Shown: piece after piece, positions 34,090-43,170 of the stretch
Numbering within the stretch: position 1 is the first letter of the stretch
Layout of the letters: every line of letters starts with the position of its first letter
Assembly (NCBI GenBank): GCA_024278955.1
Contig: JAJRSE010000125.1
Span: 1 to 57,344 of the forward strand
Direction of reading: 5' to 3'
Length of the DNA stretch: 57,344 nt
Origin: Planctomycetota bacterium
GTDB taxonomy: Bacteria > Planctomycetota > Planctomycetia > Pirellulales > Lacipirellulaceae
Made by a program: the position numbers and the translations under genes
The notes under the pieces: model-generated
What the model was told of the DNA's origin: nothing
Databases searched by the model: none
Seen by the model: the letters and a program-made list of their open reading frames with translations, nothing else

Positions 34090-34548
34090 ATGATGATTCA
34101 AGCACGCTATGACCTGATAGTTCTTATGGCTGGTCTGCTGGTCGGGTGTGGTGGTTCGGATCATGAACAAACGGCTCCGGTGACCGGCAAGATTACATTC
34201 CAGGGGGCGCCGGTGACGAAAGGACGTATCGCCTTTTATCCACCGAAGGGGCGACCGGCGATGGGAGCAATCCAAAGTGACGGAACTTATTCGTTGACCA
34301 CGTTCGATCAAGGCGATGGCGCGCTGCTTGGCAAGCATCGGGTAACAATTACCGTCAACGAAACGGTTGGGGGGCAACCGCCTCCCGCCAGTTTTGAAGA
34401 AGAGATAAAACAAGCAGGCAAGACGGCGTCGTCAGGCGTTGCCAAAGTCGTTTGGCTTGTGCCCCAAGAGTACTCGAATCGAAAAACCTCGAAACTTGAA
34501 GCCGAGGTTGTTTCGGGTGACAACACCCACGATTTTAATCTTGATTAA
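34090..34548 (+). CDS. Small lipoprotein with carboxypeptidase-regulatory-like beta sandwich
   Basis: 152 residues from the ATG at 34090 (AAGGAAA upstream). Signal MMIQARYDLIVLMAGLLVGC ends in a lipobox, with lipidated cysteine at residue 20. The mature part (APVTGKITFQGAPVTKGRI, FYPPKGRPAMGAIQSDGTY, GDGALLGKHRVTITVNE) is a transthyretin-like/carboxypeptidase regulatory fold, a common planctomycete lipoprotein type usually found next to DUF1559 genes, as here. It is likely attached to a membrane; function unknown. It lies between the DUF1559 gene and the giant LEPR-XLL gene. Confidence 0.88.
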   Translation: MMIQARYDLIVLMAGLLVGCGGSDHEQTAPVTGKITFQGAPVTKGRIAFYPPKGRPAMGAIQSDGTYSLTTFDQGDGALLGKHRVTITVNETVGGQPPPASFEEEIKQAGKTASSGVAKVVWLVPQEYSNRKTSKLEAEVVSGDNTHDFNLD

Positions 34549-34624
34549 CCACGAGAAATATTTCTGTTTTTCACTCCTTCCGTTTTTAGATTTTGTTTGA
34601 ACGAAGAATAGATAGGGTACCGAC

Positions 34625-37600
34625 ATGAAAAATCCGAAAAAACTCACTTCCGTTGAGCACCGACGATTATCTCTCGAACGTCTTGAAGAACGACAAATGC
34701 TTGCCGTGACCTACTGGGTTGATGACAACGATCTCGGTTCTAATTCGGGAAATCCAGACTACGGTACTGCTATCACCAATCCCTTTCAGACGATTCAGGA
34801 AGCGGCCGCGGTTGCCGAGGCCGGAGATACGATTAACATTCGGGCCGGGCTCTATCGCGAGACGGTCACGCCGGCCAATAGCGGGACGGTAGCCAACCCC
34901 ATTGTCTATCAGGCTTACAACGGCGAGCAGGTAACGGTCAGCGGAGCCGAAGAGATTTCCGGGTTTACTCAGCTCACCGGAGATATCTACCAAGCCAATA
35001 TGCCTACAAGTTTGGGCATTGGAAGTGATCAAATCTTTGTCAACGGACAGATGCAACTCTGGGCTCGCTGGCCTAATACGCTCACGCTCGATGTGTCGCG
35101 TCCGGTTTTTGATACGAACAGCGCGATCACCTCAAGCGTCAATGTCAGCGATGATTGGGAGGTCGCACTGACCGATGCGAGTTTCCCAGGAGATGCGTCG
35201 GACTACGCAGGGGGATATGTCAATATTTCTGCTGGATCGGGATGGGTTCGTGATACGGGTTTGATTAAGGCATCAAGTAGTGGTAACACGCTAGATTTCG
35301 ATCTCCTCAATCAGCCAACGACCGCCAGTGTCTATCAACCCGTAAACAATGACGAATACTTTATCTCTGGGACATTCAACGCCCTCGATTCTGCCGGGGA
35401 ATGGTTCCGGGACAGCGGCGGAACGCTCTCTCTCTGGCAGCCGGGCGGCGGAGATCCAGATACCTCCACTGTGGAATACAAAGCGCGTGATTACGCCTTT
35501 GAACTCGGGGGAATCGACTACACCACGCTCGATGGGGTCGACATCTTCGCTTCGACCATTCGTACGGATGAGAACAGCGACTACAACACGATCCAGAACA
35601 TGGATGCTAGATATCTCAGTCACTCGGAAATAGTTTCAGGCTCGCCTTGGAACTACGGGACACTCAATGACGGGATTATTCTAGCGGGCAGCAACAACAC
35701 GCTTCGTGATAGTACGATCGCTTATAGCTCAGGCAACGGGGTAACGATCTCGGGAACTGGCCAGCGAGTGATCAACAATACGATTCGTGACACAAATTAT
35801 CTTGGCACAGATGCCGCGGCAATTTACACCGCAAGCACTCTCGGAAGCCCTTCCTCCTCTCCGACGAGGAATATCGAGATTGCGTACAACACGATCTACG
35901 ACACGGGGCGAAGCGGAATTAATGTCCGCTACTTGCAATCGAGCAACATCCTTAACAACGAAATTTACAACGCCATGCTGCAGTCGTCCGATGGCGGCGG
36001 AATCTATACGTTTGGAATCCTGGATGGGCCCGATTTCAACGATGCCAAAGGAACCGTCATCGCCTACAACCGCATTTACGACATCTATGCATTTGATGAT
36101 GCAGGTGACTCTCGAGTTTCGGTGGGTATCTATCTTGACAGCGGAAGTAACGGGTACACCGTCAACGACAATATCGTCTGGAATACGCAAAGGGCCCTCC
36201 AAGTGGGCACCAGCTCCGTCGATCTGGATCACAAATTCTACAACAACACGCTTGTTGGAGACGTCTACGCATTAGACTCTCATGCAGTGGCTGGCCAACA
36301 AAACACTACCGGCTCGGAGTTTTGGAACAACCTCATGGTCGGAACCGTGGACTTTTTTAATGCCGGCTGGAACGCCAATGGCAGCAACTACGTCACGGGG
36401 AGCATCAACACCGTTCAGTTCGTGGATCCGGGGAATGGTGATTTCCGACTAGGCGCTGGCTCCCCGGCGATCGATTTTGGGACCGCATCCCCTCCTTACA
36501 CGCGGGGCGCTCTTGGAGCAGCTCCCGATGCGGGAGCCATTGAATTCAATACGCCCGCGTTTACCGCAGGTGTCGGTTCAAATCGAGATTTGAATGGCAA
36601 CGCGATCGCTGTCGGCTCGGGCACAACCGCCATCAACGCAGGTTATTACGATACCCTCGGCCCGACCGCAGCACCCGCTGACCGGAGCATCGTTAGAGGA
36701 GTGGCCATCAAGGACGTTTCCTCGGTAAACAACTCGCTTCGCGGGGCCGAAAACACGATCTTTGAACTCGAGGACTATACGGACTCTGCCGCTCAAGGAT
36801 TAACCGGAGTGGGATCAGGGACGGTGTTCGGAGCCGGAGTCCATAGCACCCTTGAAGCGTATACTTCCTGGACGAGTGCCGCCGGAGATACCGCGCCAGA
36901 GATAACCTTCGACCTACGGGGTGTCTACGATCTTGATGGACTCCAGGTGTGGAATTTTAATTCACCAACTCTCACTGGCCGCGCTACCCAGGATATCGAC
37001 ATCTATATTTCTCCGGATAATGACGTGAACAATTTGGTGCTTGTAACGAGCATCACTTTAGCCCCAGTGGCTGATCCGTTTGCGTACGCCGGTGAGTTTT
37101 TCGACTTGAGCAGTTTCGCGCTCGCGGATAGTGCCCGTTTGGTGCGTCTCGACATTACGTCCAATTACGGTGCCGACCGTACTGGCCTATCCGAGGTGCA
37201 GTTCAGTGCAGCGGAGCCTGCTCCCTTCTCCATAGAGAACGTCACAGGGATTACCCTCGAAGACTTTTCCTCAGAAAATAACCCTGACCGCGGGGCCGTC
37301 AACACGGTCTTTGAACTCGAAGATCCCAATGCCTCTGCTCCTCAAGGATTAACAGGGGCGGGAGCAGGGACGGTATTCGGAGCCGGAGTGCATGATGCGT
37401 TCGAGGCTCAGACTCAGTGGACGAGCGCCGCCGGAGATGCCGCGCCAGACATAACCTTCGACCTAGAGGGTGTCTACGATCTTGATGGAGTTCAGGTCTG
37501 GAATCTCAATAACTTTTTTCTCTCGAATCGTGCTTCGCAGGATGTCGATATCTACATTTCCCCGGATGAGAACCTGGCCAATTTGGTGTATGTGACGAGC

Positions 37601-38857
37601 ATCACTTTAGCGCAGCCTTCTGGATCTGGTTTGTACACCGGCGAGTTTTTCGACTTGAGCAGTTTTGCGCTCGCGAGTAGTGCCCGTTTGGTGCGTCTCG
37701 ACATTACGTCCAATTTTGGTGCCGACCGTACTGGTTTGGCTGAGGTGCAATTCAGTGCAAACATACCAGCTCCCCCTGCCCTCAGCGAAATTGATCTCAG
37801 AGAAGGGGCCTCTTACTACGATTCGGATAACGTGAACAGTGCCGCGAGTCCCATTCGACCGAACGATGCGGTCGATGCAAACGCCTCGGGCGTCGTTGGC
37901 GAGATCGAGGAAGGGGAATGGTTAGAGTACACTCTCGATGTCCAAACCGCGGGCACTTACGATTGGACCTTCACTCTCGGAACCTTTGGTGCGGGAGATT
38001 CCGTAACCGCTTCGATTCGGGATACCTCGGGGAACTGGACCGCGCTGGGAGAAGTTACCACCGCCGATCTGATTTCTGGGAACAACTATGCTCTGTTGGG
38101 GACCTCTCTTGACGCAGGTTTGCAGGTTGTCCGAATTCAATTTGGCGGTGATGGTTTTGATTTCACCCAATTTGAAATCGACGGGGGAGCAGCCGTTGGG
38201 TCGGCCGATTTTGATGCCGATAACGACATCGACGGTTTTGATTTCCTCTCTTGGCAACGCGGCTTTGGCACCACGACCGGCGCCGCCAAGTCCGATGGCG
38301 ATGCAGACAACGATGCCGATGTCGACGCGACTGACCTAAGCATCTGGGAAACACAGTACGGAGACCCCGCACCGCTGGCCGCTGCCCAGGCACCGGCAGC
38401 AGCAGCGATTGTAACTCCAGCGGAACCCGCTCTGGCATCGTTGGTTTCCGTGGCTACCGCAGAAGTTGAAGTTCCTGTTGCCGCAGCAACGGTTGCGACG
38501 GCGGCCGCTCCGGCCCCTGTAGTTTCGGTAGTTACCACCGAATTTTCTGTTGCCGCAACAGAACGACTGGACGCTGCGATCTTGGTACTCAACCACAAAT
38601 CGGTTTCCGACTTGATTGGTGCGGGCCGGGCCAAGCTGGAAGAAGTGAATCCTGTGAGGCGCACTGCTTTGGCGCACGATCGTTTCTTGGAGCTATCCCA
38701 AGACTTAGGAGTCCTTCGAGATAGAATTACCACAGACGTATCCTCATTCCGAGATCGAGCCACAACCTGGGCTTCAGATTGGTCGGAAGAACTGGATGCC
38801 AACCAAGAAAAACGGGCATTTGAAGCGGCTCTGGAGCAGCTTTTTGGAGCACAATAG
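34625..38857 (+). CDS. Giant LEPR-XLL beta-helix protein with discoidin-like, CBM6-like and dockerin modules
   Basis: 1410 residues. It starts with a LEPR-XLL segment (RRLSLERLEERQMLAVTYWV), the export/anchor signal of planctomycete giant proteins. Residues about 30-660 are a parallel beta-helix (FQTIQEAAAVAEAGDTINIR, IRDTNYLG, IEIAYNTIYDTGRSGINVRY, IAYNRIYDIYAF) resembling GH120/PL-type enzymes, closing with DFRLGAGSPAIDFGTA. Two tandem modules of 167 residues (about 696-862 and 879-1045) have the discoidin-like pattern GVYDLDGLQVWNFN. A CBM6-like module (GEIEEGEWLEYTLDVQTAGT) follows at about 1055-1185, then two dockerin segments (about 1195-1245), an Ala/Val-rich linker and a helical tail (about 1310-1410) without PEP-CTERM. 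Probably a surface polysaccharide-processing protein. Confidence 0.88.
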   Translation: MKNPKKLTSVEHRRLSLERLEERQMLAVTYWVDDNDLGSNSGNPDYGTAITNPFQTIQEAAAVAEAGDTINIRAGLYRETVTPANSGTVANPIVYQAYNGEQVTVSGAEEISGFTQLTGDIYQANMPTSLGIGSDQIFVNGQMQLWARWPNTLTLDVSRPVFDTNSAITSSVNVSDDWEVALTDASFPGDASDYAGGYVNISAGSGWVRDTGLIKASSSGNTLDFDLLNQPTTASVYQPVNNDEYFISGTFNALDSAGEWFRDSGGTLSLWQPGGGDPDTSTVEYKARDYAFELGGIDYTTLDGVDIFASTIRTDENSDYNTIQNMDARYLSHSEIVSGSPWNYGTLNDGIILAGSNNTLRDSTIAYSSGNGVTISGTGQRVINNTIRDTNYLGTDAAAIYTASTLGSPSSSPTRNIEIAYNTIYDTGRSGINVRYLQSSNILNNEIYNAMLQSSDGGGIYTFGILDGPDFNDAKGTVIAYNRIYDIYAFDDAGDSRVSVGIYLDSGSNGYTVNDNIVWNTQRALQVGTSSVDLDHKFYNNTLVGDVYALDSHAVAGQQNTTGSEFWNNLMVGTVDFFNAGWNANGSNYVTGSINTVQFVDPGNGDFRLGAGSPAIDFGTASPPYTRGALGAAPDAGAIEFNTPAFTAGVGSNRDLNGNAIAVGSGTTAINAGYYDTLGPTAAPADRSIVRGVAIKDVSSVNNSLRGAENTIFELEDYTDSAAQGLTGVGSGTVFGAGVHSTLEAYTSWTSAAGDTAPEITFDLRGVYDLDGLQVWNFNSPTLTGRATQDIDIYISPDNDVNNLVLVTSITLAPVADPFAYAGEFFDLSSFALADSARLVRLDITSNYGADRTGLSEVQFSAAEPAPFSIENVTGITLEDFSSENNPDRGAVNTVFELEDPNASAPQGLTGAGAGTVFGAGVHDAFEAQTQWTSAAGDAAPDITFDLEGVYDLDGVQVWNLNNFFLSNRASQDVDIYISPDENLANLVYVTSITLAQPSGSGLYTGEFFDLSSFALASSARLVRLDITSNFGADRTGLAEVQFSANIPAPPALSEIDLREGASYYDSDNVNSAASPIRPNDAVDANASGVVGEIEEGEWLEYTLDVQTAGTYDWTFTLGTFGAGDSVTASIRDTSGNWTALGEVTTADLISGNNYALLGTSLDAGLQVVRIQFGGDGFDFTQFEIDGGAAVGSADFDADNDIDGFDFLSWQRGFGTTTGAAKSDGDADNDADVDATDLSIWETQYGDPAPLAAAQAPAAAAIVTPAEPALASLVSVATAEVEVPVAAATVATAAAPAPVVSVVTTEFSVAATERLDAAILVLNHKSVSDLIGAGRAKLEEVNPVRRTALAHDRFLELSQDLGVLRDRITTDVSSFRDRATTWASDWSEELDANQEKRAFEAALEQLFGAQ
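36710..37210 (+). repeat. 501-bp internal coding duplication, unit 1
   Basis: Codes for the first discoidin-like module of the giant protein. Unit 2 at 37259-37759 has exactly the same length and stretches of near identity (for example GAGTTTTTCGACTTGAGCAG and GTGCGTCTCGACATTACGTC in both). Confidence 0.85.
37259..37759 (+). repeat. 501-bp internal coding duplication, unit 2
   Basis: Second copy of the discoidin-like module, without indels relative to unit 1, separated by a 48-bp linker. Alternating diverged and nearly identical stretches suggest recent duplication or gene conversion. Confidence 0.85.
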
Positions 38858-39150
38858 CTACGTAACAATTTTTAGAGTACAATGGCCACGTAGCAAGAAG
38901 CGGACGCAGAATTGTTTTCAAATAGTTCTGCCTGTCTGACGGGTACCTCCCACAAACGTCTCTGATTTTCGTAAAGCGTTCATCAAGACGGAAGCTGTGG
39001 GTACTGTGCTCGATCCGCAGCTTGCACGAGAAAAAGCTACCGAAGCGTCATTAGCATGAGACACGATTACTCTCAGCCGGGCGTCTAGGATTGAGTGTGC
39101 CGCGATTGCCGCATATCTCCGCGTTGACCCCTAATAAGGCAACCGTATCA

Positions 39151-41541
39151 ATGACTCAACGAAAGCATACGCTAGGCAAGTGGATGTGCGACCCCGGGCT
39201 ACTCGTAGCAAGGAGGTTACTTGCAACCGGGTTTATTGTCTTCGGGCTACTTTCTTGCCATGCCCACGCAGCGTCTCCTGACGGCGAGCGTCAGATCGAT
39301 TACACCCGTGATATCCAACCCATTCTGAACAAGTGTGTTGGATGCCACGGTGGCGTCAAGAAAAATGCTGGACTCAGCGTGTTGAGCCGTGAGTTGCTGC
39401 TTTCTCCGACCGAATATGGCGAACCGGTCGTCGTCGTGGGCGATTCGTTGGCGAGTACTCTCATCGACCGTGTAACTACCGAGGATCCTGACGAGCGGAT
39501 GCCTCCCAAGCAGCCACTCGAGCCGAGTGAAATCGAGGCCTTGCGAGCCTGGATCGATCAAGGCGCGATTTGGCCCGCCCACTGGGCCTACGAAGCGATT
39601 CGCAGGCCTCAGGAAGATGATTCTCAGGGAATCGCTAGCTATTCCATTGACACCTTGGTGCGCCGTCGGCTTGAGAAAGAAGGGGTTGCTCCAGCCAAGG
39701 CAGCCAGCCGTCGCACGCTCATACGCCGCTTGTCGCTCGACTTGACAGGCCTATTGCCAACCATGCTCGAAGTGGAAGCGTTTGTCGCGGACGAGTCGCC
39801 AGACGCGTATCCGCAGTTGGTCGACCGCCTGTTGGCTTCGCCCCACTTTGGCGAACGCTGGGCCCGTCATTGGCTCGACGAATCGCGGTATGCCGACTCG
39901 GAAGGTTATGAAAAAGATTCGCCTAAAAACGATGCCTATCGCTTTCGAGATTGGGTTGTTCGGTCGTTGAACGAAGATGTCCCGTTTGACCAATTTACCA
40001 TCAAGCAGATCGCCGGCGACCTCTTGCCCGATCCGACTGACGACGATTTGATCGCAACGAAATTTCATCTACAAACCCAGTTTAACCTGGAAGGTGGCGT
40101 CGATTCGGAAGAGGATCGCACCAAGCGTGTCATCGATCGCGTGAGTACTGTCGGAACCGTTTGGTTGGCGTCGACCATTGGTTGCTGTCAATGCCACGAT
40201 CATCCGTACGACCCGTTCGCCCAACGCGAATTCTATACGATGATCGCCTTTTTTAATAACGCCGACTTCACTGCGGATTTTATGGGCGACGAACCTGAAA
40301 AAGCCAAGGAGCTCCGCGAAGAACGGCAGGCCAAGGCGAAGACGCTAACTGAGATGCTCAAGAAACAGCTTGACGACAAAAATCTTAGCAATGCGCTACA
40401 AAATAAATGGATGGACTTACGCAACTTTGACAACAAGCACGGCTTTGTACGGTTCTTACGCGATCGTACTGAGGACCGCCGGGTGACGTACACATTCCGC
40501 CGAGGTGATTTTCTGCAACCGCTCGTTGAGGAGGGCGCACTGCTTCCGAATACGCCAGCGACGCTACCACCGCTCAAGTCGCGTGGCGACGTGCCTGATC
40601 GACTCGACCTGGCACACTGGCTAGTAAGCCCAGAGAATCCGCTCGTCGCGCGGGTTGCCGTCAATAAAGTGTGGATGCACCTATTCGGAAAAGCATTGAT
40701 AAGAAGCCCGGGAGATTATGGCTCGCGCGGAACCGTGGCAAGCTACCCCGAGCTTTTGGATTGGCTTGCACACTGGTACCTCCACGAGGCAGAGTGGAGT
40801 CGCAAGGCGCTCATTCGTAAAATTGTCAATTCAGAGACGTACAAGCAGTCTTCGGCAACCCGGCCTGAGTTGATCGAGATTGATCCGGATAACGAGTTGC
40901 TTGCTCGCCAGAATCGCTTTCGCGTGGAAGCAGAAATCCTACGCGACATTGCTTTGCAAGCGTCGGGACTGCTCAGCCGCAAGGTAGGCGGGCCGTGCGT
41001 TTTCCCACCGTTACCTGCGATTGTCACTCAGCAAACCTATGCCAGTAGCAACAAGTACCAAGTTTCTGAGGGCGAAGATCGTTACCGCCGTGGTCTGTAT
41101 ACGTTTTTCCGCCGCACAGCGATCGATCCGAACTTGGTGACGTTTGACTGCCCCGACTCCAGCGCGGCGAAGCCGCAACGTGATAGCTCGAACAATGCCT
41201 TGCAGGCGCTAGCGCTGCTTCAAAATGAGGTCTTCCACGAAGCGGCTCAAAGTTTCGCAAATCGATTGCTGAAACTGAGTCTGGCAGGCGGTCTCTCGGA
41301 TCGCACTCGGCTCGAACAGGGATATCTTATTGCTCTAGGTCGGGAGCCGAACGATACCGAGATTGCCGGCCTGGAGAGTTTGCTTCAAGAGGCGCGATCT
41401 TTCTACCACGATCATCCTCAAGAGTCTGCCGAACTTGTCGGAAAGCATGCGGTCGCCAGCATCGACCTGGCCGAGAATGCCTCTTGGGTCGCCACAACAC
41501 GAGTCCTTTTGAATCTGGATGAGTTTATTACACGGGAATAA
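39151..41541 (+). CDS. Planctomycete cytochrome c (PSCyt1)-DUF1549-DUF1553 protein
   Basis: 796 residues. The ATG at 39151 is preferred over a TTG at 39091, although the ribosome site is weak (AAGG 12 bases away). After a signal segment (LLATGFIVFGLLSCHAHA) comes PSCyt1, with haem motif CVGCHGG and the family context YTRDIQPILNKC and ERMPPKQPL. DUF1549 has DLTGLLPTMLEVEAFVAD and HFGERWARHWLDESRYADS; DUF1553 has DLAHWLVSPENPLVARVAVN, SETYKQSSATRPEL and SNNALQALALLQNEVF. These proteins are planctomycete-specific, secreted or periplasmic, and pair with DUF1501 genes, as with the next gene 83 bp downstream. Exact reaction is unknown; an oxidative role in polysaccharide degradation has been proposed in general. 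Confidence 0.95.
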   Translation: MTQRKHTLGKWMCDPGLLVARRLLATGFIVFGLLSCHAHAASPDGERQIDYTRDIQPILNKCVGCHGGVKKNAGLSVLSRELLLSPTEYGEPVVVVGDSLASTLIDRVTTEDPDERMPPKQPLEPSEIEALRAWIDQGAIWPAHWAYEAIRRPQEDDSQGIASYSIDTLVRRRLEKEGVAPAKAASRRTLIRRLSLDLTGLLPTMLEVEAFVADESPDAYPQLVDRLLASPHFGERWARHWLDESRYADSEGYEKDSPKNDAYRFRDWVVRSLNEDVPFDQFTIKQIAGDLLPDPTDDDLIATKFHLQTQFNLEGGVDSEEDRTKRVIDRVSTVGTVWLASTIGCCQCHDHPYDPFAQREFYTMIAFFNNADFTADFMGDEPEKAKELREERQAKAKTLTEMLKKQLDDKNLSNALQNKWMDLRNFDNKHGFVRFLRDRTEDRRVTYTFRRGDFLQPLVEEGALLPNTPATLPPLKSRGDVPDRLDLAHWLVSPENPLVARVAVNKVWMHLFGKALIRSPGDYGSRGTVASYPELLDWLAHWYLHEAEWSRKALIRKIVNSETYKQSSATRPELIEIDPDNELLARQNRFRVEAEILRDIALQASGLLSRKVGGPCVFPPLPAIVTQQTYASSNKYQVSEGEDRYRRGLYTFFRRTAIDPNLVTFDCPDSSAAKPQRDSSNNALQALALLQNEVFHEAAQSFANRLLKLSLAGGLSDRTRLEQGYLIALGREPNDTEIAGLESLLQEARSFYHDHPQESAELVGKHAVASIDLAENASWVATTRVLLNLDEFITRE

Positions 41542-41624
41542 TGCGGTTGCCATTTGTTCGACGGAGAGTAGAGCAAACGAATTGCAGCTTTGGCAACGCA
41601 TCGGTTAGCCTTGAGACTTAAATC

Positions 41625-43097
41625 ATGAATCCTACACGCCGCGAATTTTTCACGACCGCCGCCAGTGGACTGGGCGGAGTCGCTCTGACTTCCCTGCTAG
41701 ACCAGACGGGAGCCTTTGCCGCTCACGACCCGGTCGGAGCAGCCGCCAACCCATTAGCCAGCAAGCCGGGCCATTTTCCAGCCAAGGCAAAGAGCTGTAT
41801 TTTTATCTTCTTGGCTGGTGCGCCATCGCAACTTGATCTGTTTGAGCACAAGCCAACACTGCAAAAGCTCGATGGCCAGAAGATGCCAGAGTCGCTCTCC
41901 GAGGGCGTGCGTTTCGCTTTCATCCAAAAAGACACCGCAAGGCTAGTAGCCCCCAAACGCAAGTTCACGCAACATGGCAAAAGCGGCATGTGGTTTTCGG
42001 ATCTATTGCCACGCATTGGAACCTGCGCTGATGACATCTGCATGATCAACACGATGCAGACCGATCAGTTCAATCACCACCCGGGCCAATTGATGTTGCA
42101 GTGTGGTCTGCCACGGTTTGGCCTGCCGGCGATGGGGTCGTGGCTTTCGTACGGGCTGGGAACTGAAAATCAAAATTTGCCCAGCTACGTCGTGTTAACT
42201 TCAGGCCGCGGTTCGAGCGGGGGAACGACGCTGTGGAACAACGGCTACTTACCGTCGGTCCATGGGGGCGTGCTATTGCGCAGCCAGGGACCGCCGATTC
42301 TCGATTTAGAAAATCCGCAGGGATTGCCCACCTCTTTACAGCGGAAGGGGCTCGACGTACTACGCGAGCTTAACCAGCAGCATTACCAGAAGATGCGAGA
42401 CCCCGAAATCGCCAGCCGCATTGCCAACTACGAATTAGCGTTTCGTATGCAGACCGAGGCCCCTGAACTGACCGACCTCTCTAGCGAAACAAAACAAACG
42501 CTCGAAGACTACGGCATGAATCGTCCTGAGCCGAAAGAGCGGCCCGGCAACATTGGCGGTGGCGATCAGTTTAGCTCGTTCGCAACGAATTGCCTGCTTG
42601 CCAGACGCATGGTCGAAAGTGGTGTGCGATTCGTCAACATTGTCTTTGCCTCTTGGGATCACCACAGCATGTTGGATCGCGATCTCAAGTACAACGCCAC
42701 GATGATCGACCAGCCGATTGCAGCTTTGATCAAAGACTTGAAGCAGCGGGGGCTCTTGGACGAAACGTTGGTCGTCTGCGGCGGCGAATTTGGCCGTACG
42801 CCTCTGGGCGAAAATCGCCCCGGCTTCAAGGAGGTGACCGGTCGCGATCATCATCCAAATGCCTTTTCGCTCTTCATGGCAGGCGGCGGAGTACGCGGCG
42901 GATATACTCATGGCGAAACCGACGAGATCGGCTGGGGCCCGGTTCGCGACCCAGTTCATATCAACGATCTGCAAGCCACGATGTTGCACCAATTTGGTAT
43001 CAACCATCTCAAGCTTACCTACCCATACCAGGGGGTGGACTTTCGGTTGACAAATATCACACGCGAGTCGCATGTGATCAAAGCACTGATATCATAG
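41625..43097 (+). CDS. DUF1501 family exported protein
   Basis: 490 residues, first ATG. Tat-type signal (NPTRREFFTTAASGLGGVAL) with RR followed by EFF, then the sulfatase-like DUF1501 core: AKAKSCIFIFLAGAPSQLDL, HGKSGMWFSDLLPRIGTCAD, NHHPGQLMLQCGLPRFGLPA, ARRMVESGVRFVNIVFASWD, CGGEFGRTPLGENRPGFKEV and GRDHHPNAFSLFMAGGGVRG. DUF1501 proteins belong to the alkaline-phosphatase/sulfatase fold, but their activity is unknown. It forms a pair with the preceding PSCyt1-DUF1549-DUF1553 gene, the usual planctomycete organisation, so the two products probably act together outside the cytoplasm. Confidence 0.95.
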   Translation: MNPTRREFFTTAASGLGGVALTSLLDQTGAFAAHDPVGAAANPLASKPGHFPAKAKSCIFIFLAGAPSQLDLFEHKPTLQKLDGQKMPESLSEGVRFAFIQKDTARLVAPKRKFTQHGKSGMWFSDLLPRIGTCADDICMINTMQTDQFNHHPGQLMLQCGLPRFGLPAMGSWLSYGLGTENQNLPSYVVLTSGRGSSGGTTLWNNGYLPSVHGGVLLRSQGPPILDLENPQGLPTSLQRKGLDVLRELNQQHYQKMRDPEIASRIANYELAFRMQTEAPELTDLSSETKQTLEDYGMNRPEPKERPGNIGGGDQFSSFATNCLLARRMVESGVRFVNIVFASWDHHSMLDRDLKYNATMIDQPIAALIKDLKQRGLLDETLVVCGGEFGRTPLGENRPGFKEVTGRDHHPNAFSLFMAGGGVRGGYTHGETDEIGWGPVRDPVHINDLQATMLHQFGINHLKLTYPYQGVDFRLTNITRESHVIKALIS

Positions 43098-43170
43098 AGT
43101 TTGAGGTAGTTTCTGGCGATCCAAATATGAAATTCCAGTTAAACCAGGGCGATCGAATGCGGGTAAAAAC

